Below are positions 1 to 5,991 of a DNA stretch of 6,419 nucleotides, one piece after another. A model generated the notes under the pieces. The model was not told the DNA's origin. It worked only from the letters and a program-made list of their open reading frames with translations, and ran no database searches. Source of the DNA: Gammaproteobacteria bacterium (GTDB lineage: Bacteria; Pseudomonadota; Gammaproteobacteria; SZUA-152); assembly GCA_003229995.1 (NCBI GenBank), contig QIGJ01000269.1, forward strand, positions 1 through 6,419, given 5' to 3'. Both the position numbers and the translations under genes were made by a program. The stretch's first letter is position 1, and every line of letters begins with the position of its first letter.

Positions 1-134
1 CGTGTGGTAATGAACTGGATATTGGAATCCAGCAGGGCGTCCATCACGTCGAGATTTTCCTCGCCGGGAATGCCAAAGATGTATTCAACACCTTCGTTTT
101 CCAAACAACGGACAAAGAGTTCGGCGGCTTTCAT
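1..134 (-). CDS. Acetolactate synthase-like ThDP-dependent enzyme, N-terminal fragment
   Basis: Only the first 44 codons are in the window; the gene continues beyond the left edge. The visible protein begins MKAAELFVRCLENEGVEYIF and continues with GIPGEENLDVMDALLDSNIQFITTR. This is the opening of the pyrimidine-binding domain of thiamine-diphosphate enzymes of the acetolactate synthase large-subunit type (IlvB/AlsS). The first Glu of the PGEEN stretch matches the conserved catalytic glutamate that activates the ThDP aminopyrimidine ring. Such enzymes condense two pyruvates into acetolactate, for branched-chain amino acid or acetoin synthesis. The fragment is too short to separate this from relatives such as oxalyl-CoA decarboxylase or benzoylformate decarboxylase. 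The ATG at 132-134 is the only plausible in-frame start, but no convincing Shine-Dalgarno site precedes it. The gene lies 67 bp downstream of dsbA on the same strand, so co-transcription is possible. Confidence 0.82.
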   Translation of the reverse strand, partial: MKAAELFVRCLENEGVEYIFGIPGEENLDVMDALLDSNIQFITT

Positions 135-201
135 GACACAACCGATACCATGCGGGCCGGTGCAATCGCCACAATACGCGCAGACTCAGCCCGGCACAGG
201 A

Positions 202-825
202 TCATTTGCTTTCCATTTTAACCAGTTTGTTCACGACTTTGAACACCTGTGCATTACCACCGGACTTTGTCGCACCCGTACGGTATTTACCATTGACGAT
301 GAGGGCTGGTACGCCACGAGCACCGTAACGCTGCCCCATATCCTTGGCACGGCGTAGTTTGGTTTCCACCGCAAAGGAGCGGAATACCCGTTTGAAATCC
401 TTCTCGCTCACGCCATTGTCCTTGAACAGCGCCATGATGGAGGCTTCGTCACTCAGGTTGCGTTTTTGCTCGTGAATGGCTTCAAACATGGGTTTATGCA
501 CCTTATCAACCACACCGAGGACTTCTGCCGTGTAATAGGCGCGGCCGTGAATTTCCCAGCTAGGACGGAACATGCCGGGCATGCGCACAAATTTGACGTT
601 TTCAGGTTTACGTTTCAGCCAGCGCTCCACATAGGGTTCTAACGTGAAACAATGAGGGCAGCCGTACCAGAATAATTCCACCACCTCGATCTTATCTTTA
701 CTGGTGGTCGGCTGGGGCGGATTGATCATTTCATAGTCTTTGGCTGCCATCACATTGCCAGCACTGGTGAAACCCAGCGCAACAACCGTGGCAAAGACAG
801 CAAACAGAGGAGTCAATTTTTTCAT
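202..825 (-). CDS. dsbA: Thiol:disulfide interchange protein DsbA
   Basis: Periplasmic thioredoxin-fold oxidase that introduces disulfide bonds into exported proteins and is reoxidised by membrane DsbB. The 207-residue product starts with a Sec signal peptide (MKK, hydrophobic core at about 7-23, probable cleavage near residue 28 after VMAA). The active site CPHC is at residues 56-59 within FWYGCPHCF, the classical DsbA dipeptide Pro-His. The helical insertion follows, and the conserved cis-proline loop is GVPALIVNGKY with the cis-Pro at about residue 173. Length agrees with the roughly 210-residue family. A weak GAGG motif (complement of 836-839) lies 10 nt before the ATG. In P. aeruginosa dsbA sits beside cytochrome and engB genes, and in E. 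coli it lies near polA, so the neighbourhood supports the call. All key residues are present and the frame is intact. Confidence 0.96.
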   Translation of the reverse strand: MKKLTPLFAVFATVVALGFTSAGNVMAAKDYEMINPPQPTTSKDKIEVVELFWYGCPHCFTLEPYVERWLKRKPENVKFVRMPGMFRPSWEIHGRAYYTAEVLGVVDKVHKPMFEAIHEQKRNLSDEASIMALFKDNGVSEKDFKRVFRSFAVETKLRRAKDMGQRYGARGVPALIVNGKYRTGATKSGGNAQVFKVVNKLVKMESK

Positions 826-1048
826 GGGGGGTTAACCTCGTCATTTATTATTGGGCATTGCCTGCGAACCACAATACTGCTGTGCATGAGCCTATCCAAA
901 TCGTTGAATGAACGCAATAAAACAGACCGCCTCTTCATTGGCACAAAACTGGCGCAGATTATCGTTTAGGGTTTATGCTATAGCCTTGTTTTTATGGGCC
1001 CGGACAGACGGGCTCAATTTTGATCACTCAACACAACCGACCTCAAGC

Positions 1049-1054
1049 AAGGAG
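1049..1054 (+). promoter_or_regulatory. Shine-Dalgarno site fixing the start of the cyclic-nucleotide-binding protein
   Basis: AAGGAG lies 9 nt before the ATG at 1064. The open frame could run back to an ATG at 908, but that codon has no ribosome binding site. The extra 52 residues would also add a stretch not expected in front of this domain. The strong motif here decides the choice of 1064. Confidence 0.8.
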
Positions 1055-1063
1055 TATGACCTC

Positions 1064-1549
1064 ATGGTCTCCGAAAAGATCGATCTGACGCAATTTTTAA
1101 ATCAACAATACTTGTGTGAATCACTGACGATCAAGGAAGTCACCACACTGATTGATTACACGGAGCTGGTCACCTTTAACAAAGGTAATGTGATCGCCGA
1201 AATCGGCGACGTGGGTGAGGCATTGTATTTTGTCATCGCAGGTGAAACGGCGTTGTATGCAGGTGACAAGGCCGAAAGTCAGGTGGGGCATATCAAATCC
1301 GGTGAATTAATGGGCGAGATGTCCTTTTTTGATCGTAATCCGCGCTCGGTACGGGCAAAGGCACTGGTAAATGACACTCGCCTGCTGAAACTGAGCCGGG
1401 CCATGTACAAACGGCTACGCGTGGAGCACCCGTACATCGCGGTGAATCTGCTGGAGCACGCCATTGTCAGTCTCGATCACCTGTTCCGCCAAGTGAGTCA
1501 GGACGTATCCACCTTTAACAGTTATTTTTATGCCCCAGGCCGAAAATAA
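1064..1549 (+). CDS. Stand-alone cyclic nucleotide-binding domain (Crp-like sensor domain) protein
   Basis: A 161-residue cytosolic protein made of one cNMP-binding domain (Pfam cNMP_binding type). Beta-roll strands are visible from about residue 36 (FNKGNVIAEIGDVGEALYFVIAG, residues 38-60). The phosphate-binding cassette follows at 80-100: GELMGEMSFFDRNPRS. Glu85 and Arg94-Ser95 occupy the positions that in CAP and PKA bind the ribose 2'-OH and the cyclic phosphate, so nucleotide binding is plausible. The C-terminal helix (about 112-147) ends without a helix-turn-helix or any enzymatic domain, so it is not a Crp/Fnr transcription factor. The output partner is unknown. It is transcribed away from dsbA, with 238 bp between the two starts, and converges on the cytochrome gene. 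Its TAA stop shares its last base with the palindromic element at 1549-1727. Function beyond ligand sensing is not inferable. Confidence 0.85.
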   Translation: MVSEKIDLTQFLNQQYLCESLTIKEVTTLIDYTELVTFNKGNVIAEIGDVGEALYFVIAGETALYAGDKAESQVGHIKSGELMGEMSFFDRNPRSVRAKALVNDTRLLKLSRAMYKRLRVEHPYIAVNLLEHAIVSLDHLFRQVSQDVSTFNSYFYAPGRK

Positions 1550-1727
1550 GGAATGAGGACGTAATAACTTCCCTGTTTGGCGCTCAGATTTAGTTCGTAT
1601 TCGTTCGTTCTGATTGAGTAAAATCGCAGGAATAGTTGTTCTATTTCGAGGTTTTGCGATTGAAGAACGGACGAAGACGGGCTGAAGATGAGATGCCAAA
1701 CAGGGAAGTTATTACGTGCCCATTCCT
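1549..1727. mobile_element. 179-bp palindromic, MITE-like element with 33-bp terminal inverted repeats
   Basis: The outer arms 1549-1581 and 1695-1727 are inverted copies of each other with 31 of 33 positions matching; 23 of these (1559-1581 / 1695-1717) match without interruption. Inside, 1583-1611 pairs with 1664-1692 at 22 of 29 positions (26 if G-U pairs in plus-strand RNA are counted). A central hairpin pairs AATCGCA (1622-1628) with TGCGATT (1655-1661) and GGAATAG (1629-1635) with CTATTTC (1641-1647) around the loop TTGTT. The whole element can therefore fold into a single long hairpin. It encodes nothing convincing and sits between two convergent genes, starting at the last base of the stop codon at 1547-1549. 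I see no clear target-site duplication. A non-autonomous transposon or other dispersed palindromic repeat is the best reading. A role as a bidirectional transcription barrier is possible, but there is no terminal U-tract. Confidence 0.7.
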
Positions 1728-1762
1728 AACCGGCATAAATAAAACCGACTCGTCTCAGCAAG

Positions 1763-2164
1763 TTACGGGACACCACTAAAAAAAGAGGCGATATCGTCGA
1801 TATCCTGATCACTAAGCTCGGCTGCCATGCTATTCATGATGGGATCTTTACGGGTACCTGCCCGAAAAGCCTGTAATTGCTTACGAAGGTAAGCTGCATG
1901 TTGCCCGGCCAAAATAGGATAGATCTCTTTAGTGCTTTTTCCGTCTTTGCCATGACATATCTGACAAGCCCGTGCCTTGACACTACCCTCCTTAACATCG
2001 CCTGCCGCATATGCATTGCCGATTCCCGCTGGCGCGATAACAATACTCATGGCCAGACTGATCATCAGCGTAAACACACACCTTTTAATGGTGGTGTATC
2101 CAATAATGGTGGTGTATCCAACTTGCATGATTGTGGTTGTACTTGTGGTCATCAGCGTTCCCAT
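1763..2164 (-). CDS. Small secreted monoheme cytochrome c (c4/c553-like)
   Basis: A periplasmic electron carrier. In the 133-residue reading, the single heme c attachment site is CQICH at residues 67-71. The distal Met ligand lies in PIMNSMAAELSDQDI, most likely Met110 by comparison with cytochrome c4, with Met113 as the alternative. The pattern YPILAGQHAAYLRKQLQAFRAG and the ending DIASFF are typical of one half of a diheme cytochrome c4, but only one heme domain is present. A signal peptide hydrophobic core (about 29-47) ends at a probable cleavage site NAYA/AGD (53/54), leaving a mature protein of about 80 residues. The start is uncertain: ATGs at 2164, 2152 and 2128 are all in frame and none has a good ribosome binding site. 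An in-frame 18-bp duplication lies in the leader. A cytochrome next to engB and dsbA resembles the Pseudomonas arrangement, where cytochrome c4 occupies this place. Confidence 0.88.
   Translation of the reverse strand: MGTLMTTSTTTIMQVGYTTIIGYTTIKRCVFTLMISLAMSIVIAPAGIGNAYAAGDVKEGSVKARACQICHGKDGKSTKEIYPILAGQHAAYLRKQLQAFRAGTRKDPIMNSMAAELSDQDIDDIASFFSGVP
2086..2121. repeat. Perfect 18-bp tandem duplication in the cytochrome leader
   Basis: TAATGGTGGTGTATCCAA occurs twice back to back (2086-2103 and 2104-2121) with no mismatch. On the minus strand it adds six residues in frame, giving GYTTIIGYTTI ahead of the signal-peptide core. If translation starts further downstream the repeat would lie in the 5' leader. 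The identity of the copies suggests recent slippage. Confidence 0.95.
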
Positions 2165-2288
2165 ACGAGTTTGCGTTTGATAAAGTCCCGTTCCAGCGTT
2201 CCGTGCCTGACATACCAGCGCCCTAGACTATTGCAGCCAGCCGAAAAATGCCAATAGATTTTAGGTACTTGGCAACATATTCTCTAAA

Positions 2289-2951
2289 TTGGACAATGAT
2301 ACCGTGACCTCTCCTGACGTTCAAAAAGCGAATCCAGCAATCCGTTATCGTGCGGCCAGCTTCGTCATCAGCGCTGCCCGGCTCAATCAATTGCCGCAGG
2401 ACGGTGGCCCCGAGGTTGCTTTCGCAGGCCGGTCAAATGCAGGAAAATCTAGTGCAATCAATCGTTTATGTGAACAAAAATCGCTAGCCCGGACCAGCAA
2501 AACACCAGGGCGCACTCAACTGATCAATCTTTTTCAACTGGACGGACAACGCCATCTGGTGGATTTACCCGGTTACGGTTACGCCAAAGTGGCCGAAGAC
2601 ATCAAACGTCGCTGGCAGCAAACCATGGAAGCCTATCTTTCCGAACGCCAATCGCTGCGCGGACTGATTTTGCTCATGGATGTCCGCCACCCACTCAAAG
2701 AGGTGGATCAACAGTTACTGGACTGGTGCTGGCAGGTGGGCATGCCGATACATGTGCTGCTGACCAAGGCGGACAAACTTAAACGCGGCGCAGCACAAAA
2801 TACCCTGATGCAGGTGCAGCGGGAACTCAAGGCTCATGCACCTGATGATTTGTGCAGTGTACAATTATTTTCCGCACTCAAAGGCACAGGGTTGATCGAA
2901 ACCTACGCTGTGCTGGATCGCTGGTTCGATTTTGGTAATAAAAAGTGGTAA
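2289..2951 (+). CDS. engB: Ribosome biogenesis GTPase EngB (YihA/YsxC)
   Basis: An essential-type GTPase of the TrmE-Era-EngA-EngB-Septin family, needed for large ribosomal subunit assembly. The 220-residue product shows the full G-motif series. G1 is GRSNAGKSS at 47-55, followed by the family signature [16 protein letters not shown] (G2 Thr76). G3 is DLPGYGYA at 92-99, G4 is TKAD at 159-162, and G5 is SALK at 195-198. It aligns closely with E. coli YihA along its whole length. No ATG precedes the domain in frame: the frame opens at TTG 2289, after an in-frame TAG upstream, and an alternative GTG lies at 2304. Neither has a clear Shine-Dalgarno site. The last residues (GNKKW) and the stop are supplied by a tandem repeat array, with two TAA codons in a row. 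The gene converges on polA, as in E. coli, and no plus-strand intrinsic terminator follows it. Confidence 0.95.
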   Translation: MDNDTVTSPDVQKANPAIRYRAASFVISAARLNQLPQDGGPEVAFAGRSNAGKSSAINRLCEQKSLARTSKTPGRTQLINLFQLDGQRHLVDLPGYGYAKVAEDIKRRWQQTMEAYLSERQSLRGLILLMDVRHPLKEVDQQLLDWCWQVGMPIHVLLTKADKLKRGAAQNTLMQVQRELKAHAPDDLCSVQLFSALKGTGLIETYAVLDRWFDFGNKKW

Positions 2952-3018
2952 TAAAAAGTGGTAATAAAAAGTGGTAATAAAATGACAATAAAAATGACAA
3001 TAAAATGACAATAAAAAA
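2937..3018. repeat. A-rich tandem repeat array at the 3' end of engB
   Basis: Three identical 13-bp units AATAAAAAGTGGT (2937-2949, 2950-2962, 2963-2975) are followed by related units ending in TGAC: AATAAAATGAC (2976-2986), AATAAAAATGAC (2987-2998) and AATAAAATGAC (2999-3009). A truncated AATAAAAAA (3010-3018) closes the array. The junction of units 1 and 2 forms the engB stop codon TAATAA. Read on the minus strand, the last partial unit supplies the U-tract of the terminator at 3013-3057. Confidence 0.93.
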
Positions 3019-3057
3019 TCCCCGGAGGCACCCCGATCATCGGGGTAGCCTTCGGGG
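3013..3057 (-). terminator. Intrinsic terminator of the candidate sRNA / polA transcript
   Basis: Read on the minus strand, an outer 10-position stem pairs CCCCGAAGGC (3057-3048) with GCCTCCGGGG (3029-3020), with one A-C mismatch. It encloses a perfect stem CCCCGA / TCGGGG (3045-3040 with 3036-3031) and a TGA loop. One A follows, then six T (3018-3013). On the plus strand the hairpin is followed by CTAAAGG, not a T-run, so it ends minus-strand transcripts. It lies 170 bp beyond the polA stop, which is far for polA alone and fits a separate transcript in between. Confidence 0.85.
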
Positions 3058-3148
3058 CTAAAGGCACCCGACGTTGGGGACATCGGGCTTAAACCCGCTA
3101 GGGAGGGAAGCGGGGAGCAGGCATCGCGCCTACTCATACACTATGACG
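3013..3148 (-). ncRNA. Candidate small RNA at the Spot 42 / ErsA locus (engB-polA gap)
   Basis: A roughly 136-nt unit with a recognisable promoter upstream (-10 at 3155-3160) and an intrinsic terminator at its end. Between them, read on the minus strand, are two compact hairpins. CCCGCT / AGCGGG (3114-3109 with 3099-3094) has the loop UCCCUCCCU. CCCGATGT / ACGTCGGG (3087-3080 with 3074-3067, one G-U) has the loop CCCCA. The intervening CGGGTTTAAGCCCG can pair with itself as an alternative fold. The position between convergent polA and engB, and the orientation with polA, match spf (Spot 42) in E. coli. ErsA of P. aeruginosa lies between the same two genes. I see no sequence identity that would let me name it as either, and the exact 5' end is an estimate. 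A long structured polA 3' untranslated region is the alternative. Confidence 0.6.
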
Positions 3149-3154
3149 AGTAGG
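3129..3154. promoter_or_regulatory. Dyad symmetry at the candidate sRNA start site
   Basis: CCTACTC (complement of 3154-3148) and GAGTAGG (complement of 3135-3129) form perfect 7-bp inverted arms separated by 12 bp. The dyad begins directly after the -10 box and covers the predicted start site. It is well placed for a repressor operator. If transcription starts slightly upstream of my estimate, it could instead be the first stem-loop of the RNA. Confidence 0.4.
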
Positions 3155-3182
3155 ACTATAAAAAGTTGCACGCTCTTCACAA
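3155..3182 (-). promoter_or_regulatory. Sigma70-like promoter for the candidate sRNA
   Basis: On the minus strand TTGTGA (3182-3177, 4 of 6 to the -35 consensus) is separated by 16 bp from TATAGT (3160-3155, 5 of 6 to the -10 consensus). The predicted transcription start is about 3147-3149. The surrounding A+T-rich DNA at 3160-3205 supports promoter function, and the element lies outside any coding region. Confidence 0.55.
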
Positions 3183-3226
3183 AAATATTTTGTTTGGCAT
3201 TTTATTAGTAAGGATGTTAACTCCCG

Positions 3227-5968
3227 TTAATGCGCTTCATCCCAATGACTGCCTGTGCCTATATCCACCACTAACGGCACTTTGAGTTCAGCCACTCCGA
3301 TCATTAACCGGTTGATTTCAATTTTCGCAGCCTCAATTTGTTCATCCCGAATTTCAAACACCAACTCATCATGTACTTGCATGATCAACTTGATATCCAA
3401 TCCGGCAGACTCAATCCAGCGATCCACCACAATCATCGCGCGTTTGATGATGTCCGCAGCCGTACCCTGCATGGGGGCATTTATGGCAGTACGCTCGGCA
3501 TATTGACGACGCTGGCCGTTGCGATGATTGATATCCGGCAGATACAAACGACGACCAAACACCGTCTCCACATAACCCCGCTCATGAGCTTGTTCACGCG
3601 TATCGTCCATAAATTTTTTCACGCCGGGATAACGCGCAAAATAAAGATCAACATATTCCTGCGCAGCACTGCGCGTAATGCCCAGTTGTCGTGCCAACCC
3701 AAAGGCTGACATACCATAAATCAACCCGAAGTTGATGGCCTTGGCACTGCGCCGCTGCTCGTTATCCACCGCGTTCAACGGCACAGCAAACACTTCGGCA
3801 GCAGTGGCACAATGAATATCCTCCCCTGCCGCAAAAGCCTTGAGCAAACCTTCATCACCGGAAAGGTGCGCCATGATGCGCAATTCTATCTGCGAATAGT
3901 CAGCCGCCAGCACGCTGAAACCGGCCGGTGCGATAAAAGCCTGACGAATGCGTCGGCCCTCGGCACTGCGCACCGGAATATTTTGCAGATTGGGATTGGA
4001 TGATGACAGCCGTCCGGTACTGGCCACGGCCTGATGATAGGAGGTGTGTACCCGTTTTGTACCGGGATCGATGCGTTGCGGCAGTTTATCGGTATACGTG
4101 GACTTAAGCTTGCTCATGCCTCGGTATTCCATAATCAGTTTGGGCAACGGAAAGTCATGGGCTAATTCCACCAGCACTTCTTCGGCAGTGGATGGCGCAC
4201 CTTTTGGGGTTTTTTTCCGTACCGGCAAACCCAGCTTTTCAAAAAGAATTTTTTGAATTTGTTTAGGTGAAGCAAGATTAAATTCTTCGCCCGCCACCGC
4301 ATAAGACGCGTTTTGAATCTCCAATATGCGCTGCGCCAGCTCTTCACTCTGTTTAGCCAACATATTGGCATCAATCAACACACCGTTGCGTTCAATGTGT
4401 GAGAGCACGGTCAACAAAGGCAATTCAATGTCCCGAAACAGTTCGACGAGTCGGCGCTCCTTTTCCAGTTGGGGCCACAATGTCTGGTGCAATTGCAAGG
4501 TCACATCCGCATCTTCTGCGGCATATGGACCCGCGACACTAATAGGCACTTGGTCGAAGGTAATTTGTTTAGCCCCTTTGCCAGCCACATCTTCAAAATG
4601 AAGGGTGTTGCGGTTGAGATATTTGAGCGCCAGTGAATCCATGTCGTGGCGCGTGGCAGTGCTATCCAGCACGTAGGATTCCAGCATGGTATCGAAAGCC
4701 ACGCCACGCAGGGTGATATCGTGATTGGCCAACACGCTCATGTCATATTTGAGGTTTTGCCCGACCTTGGCCTTGTCTGCGTCTTCCAACAACGGACGTA
4801 ATTTTTCTAACACAAAGTCGCGACTCAACTGTGCGCTGGCATCTGCATCCTCCAGCGTAATCTGGTGAGCCACCGGCACGTAGGCTGCCTCCCCTACTTC
4901 CACCGCAAACGATACACCGACGATTTTTGCCTGCATGTAATCAAGACTGGTGGTTTCCGTATCGAAGGCAAATAATTCGGCTTGCTGGAGCTTTTTCAAC
5001 CAAGCGTCAAAAGCTGACTCATCCAGCACAATGTCGTAATTCACATCGGCTGCTGCCGCACTCTCTTCCTCTGCTGTCTGTGCAGAATGATTATCCACAC
5101 GCGGTCCGGATTTGCCTGGCAACAACTCCGACAACCAGGTTTTAAATTCCATCTCAGCAAATAATTGTGTCAGGCGTTCCGTGTCCGCCGCCTGCACATT
5201 GAGCTCAGTCGGTCCGGCATCCAACGGCACGTCACACTTGATGGTTGCCAACTGGTGGGACAACGGTAACTGTTCCAGCGCACCGCGCAGGTTCTCCCCC
5301 ACCTTACCGGTAATGTCACCCGCCCTGGCGATGATTTCGTCCAATGTGCCGTATTGGGTCAGCCACTTCACGGCGGTTTTGGGACCGACCTTGGGCACGC
5401 CTGGAATATTGTCCACGCTGTCACCCATTAATGTGAGGTAGTCAACAATACGCTCCGGGGGAATGCCAAACTTGTCCACTACGCCTTGCGGGTCCAATGT
5501 GGAATTGTCCATCGTGTTCATCAGCGTAACGTGCTGATTGACCAGCTGCGCCATGTCCTTGTCACCCGTGGACACTCGACAATCCATACCCATCTCTGTG
5601 GCTTGTCTGGCGAGAGTGCCGATCACGTCGTCCGCCTCCACACCTGCCACAATCAACATCGGCAGTCCCATCGCCTCAACGATGGCGTACAACGGGGCAA
5701 TTTGTTCACGCAATTCATCCGGCATGGGGGGACGATTAGCTTTATATTCAGCATAAAGATCATCACGGAAGGTCTTACCCTTGGCATCAAATACCATCGC
5801 CATATATTCCGGCTGAAAATCTTTCAGCAGGCGGCGCAGCATATTGATAACACCATAAACCGCCCCTGTAGGCTGGCCTTGGGAATTGCTCAACGAGGGC
5901 ATGGCGTGAAAGGCGCGATACAAATACGACGAGCCATCGACGAGAATCAGTTGTTTGTTTGCTTTCAT
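3227..5968 (-). CDS. polA: DNA polymerase I
   Basis: A 913-residue family A polymerase that fills gaps in excision repair and matures Okazaki fragments; E. coli PolA has 928 residues. The 5'-nuclease domain (about 1-285) shows LVDGSSYLYRAF, GVEADDVIGTL (109-119), STGDKDMAQLV (133-143) and GDSVDNIPGVPKVGPKTA (182-199). A short variable linker follows (about 286-310). The 3'-5' proofreading domain (about 311-500) keeps all acidic residues: Asp336 and Glu338 in FDTET, Asp409 in NLKYD, and Asp486 in YAAEDAD. The polymerase domain has motif A with Asp690 (AADYSQIELR), the O-helix RRSAKAINFGLIYG with Arg739, Lys743, Phe747 and Tyr751, and motif C with Asp867 (QVHDELVF). All three activities are therefore expected. 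The ATG at 5968 is the only start that keeps the nuclease N-terminus; its ribosome binding site is weak. It diverges from the DUF2782 gene and converges with engB. Confidence 0.98.
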   Translation of the reverse strand: MKANKQLILVDGSSYLYRAFHAMPSLSNSQGQPTGAVYGVINMLRRLLKDFQPEYMAMVFDAKGKTFRDDLYAEYKANRPPMPDELREQIAPLYAIVEAMGLPMLIVAGVEADDVIGTLARQATEMGMDCRVSTGDKDMAQLVNQHVTLMNTMDNSTLDPQGVVDKFGIPPERIVDYLTLMGDSVDNIPGVPKVGPKTAVKWLTQYGTLDEIIARAGDITGKVGENLRGALEQLPLSHQLATIKCDVPLDAGPTELNVQAADTERLTQLFAEMEFKTWLSELLPGKSGPRVDNHSAQTAEEESAAAADVNYDIVLDESAFDAWLKKLQQAELFAFDTETTSLDYMQAKIVGVSFAVEVGEAAYVPVAHQITLEDADASAQLSRDFVLEKLRPLLEDADKAKVGQNLKYDMSVLANHDITLRGVAFDTMLESYVLDSTATRHDMDSLALKYLNRNTLHFEDVAGKGAKQITFDQVPISVAGPYAAEDADVTLQLHQTLWPQLEKERRLVELFRDIELPLLTVLSHIERNGVLIDANMLAKQSEELAQRILEIQNASYAVAGEEFNLASPKQIQKILFEKLGLPVRKKTPKGAPSTAEEVLVELAHDFPLPKLIMEYRGMSKLKSTYTDKLPQRIDPGTKRVHTSYHQAVASTGRLSSSNPNLQNIPVRSAEGRRIRQAFIAPAGFSVLAADYSQIELRIMAHLSGDEGLLKAFAAGEDIHCATAAEVFAVPLNAVDNEQRRSAKAINFGLIYGMSAFGLARQLGITRSAAQEYVDLYFARYPGVKKFMDDTREQAHERGYVETVFGRRLYLPDINHRNGQRRQYAERTAINAPMQGTAADIIKRAMIVVDRWIESAGLDIKLIMQVHDELVFEIRDEQIEAAKIEINRLMIGVAELKVPLVVDIGTGSHWDEAH

Positions 5969-5991
5969 AGTGCGAGCGTGTCTTGATTAGA

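Noticed and set aside
4..357. Plus-strand open frame of 117 codons at the left edge
   Set aside because: It lies antisense to dsbA and to the start of the acetolactate synthase-like gene, both of which have clear protein motifs; its translation looks like no family.
908..1063. N-terminal extension of the cNMP-binding protein, with a hydrophobic stretch YAIALFLWA
   Set aside because: No ribosome binding site at 908, whereas AAGGAG sits 9 nt before the ATG at 1064, which gives the expected domain start.
826..1063. Promoters for dsbA and the cNMP-binding gene
   Set aside because: Only poor matches are visible (for example TTGTGG with ATAATA at 17 bp on the minus strand); not enough to annotate.
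1415..1699. Minus-strand open frame of 94 codons
   Set aside because: It spans the palindromic element and the antisense of the cNMP-binding gene; the composition is explained by those two features.
3085..3115. Possible plus-strand G-quadruplex (GGG runs at 3085, 3101, 3105, 3112)
   Set aside because: One loop is 13 nt and the G-runs are fully accounted for as the complement of the C-rich hairpin; weak compared with the stem-loop reading.
2865..3137. Minus-strand open frame of 90 codons
   Set aside because: It reads through the candidate RNA hairpins, the terminator and the A-rich array, producing low-complexity FYCHF repeats; not a credible protein.
3255..5986. Several plus-strand open frames of 60-166 codons
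   Set aside because: All are antisense shadows of polA, whose domains and catalytic residues are continuous through this region.
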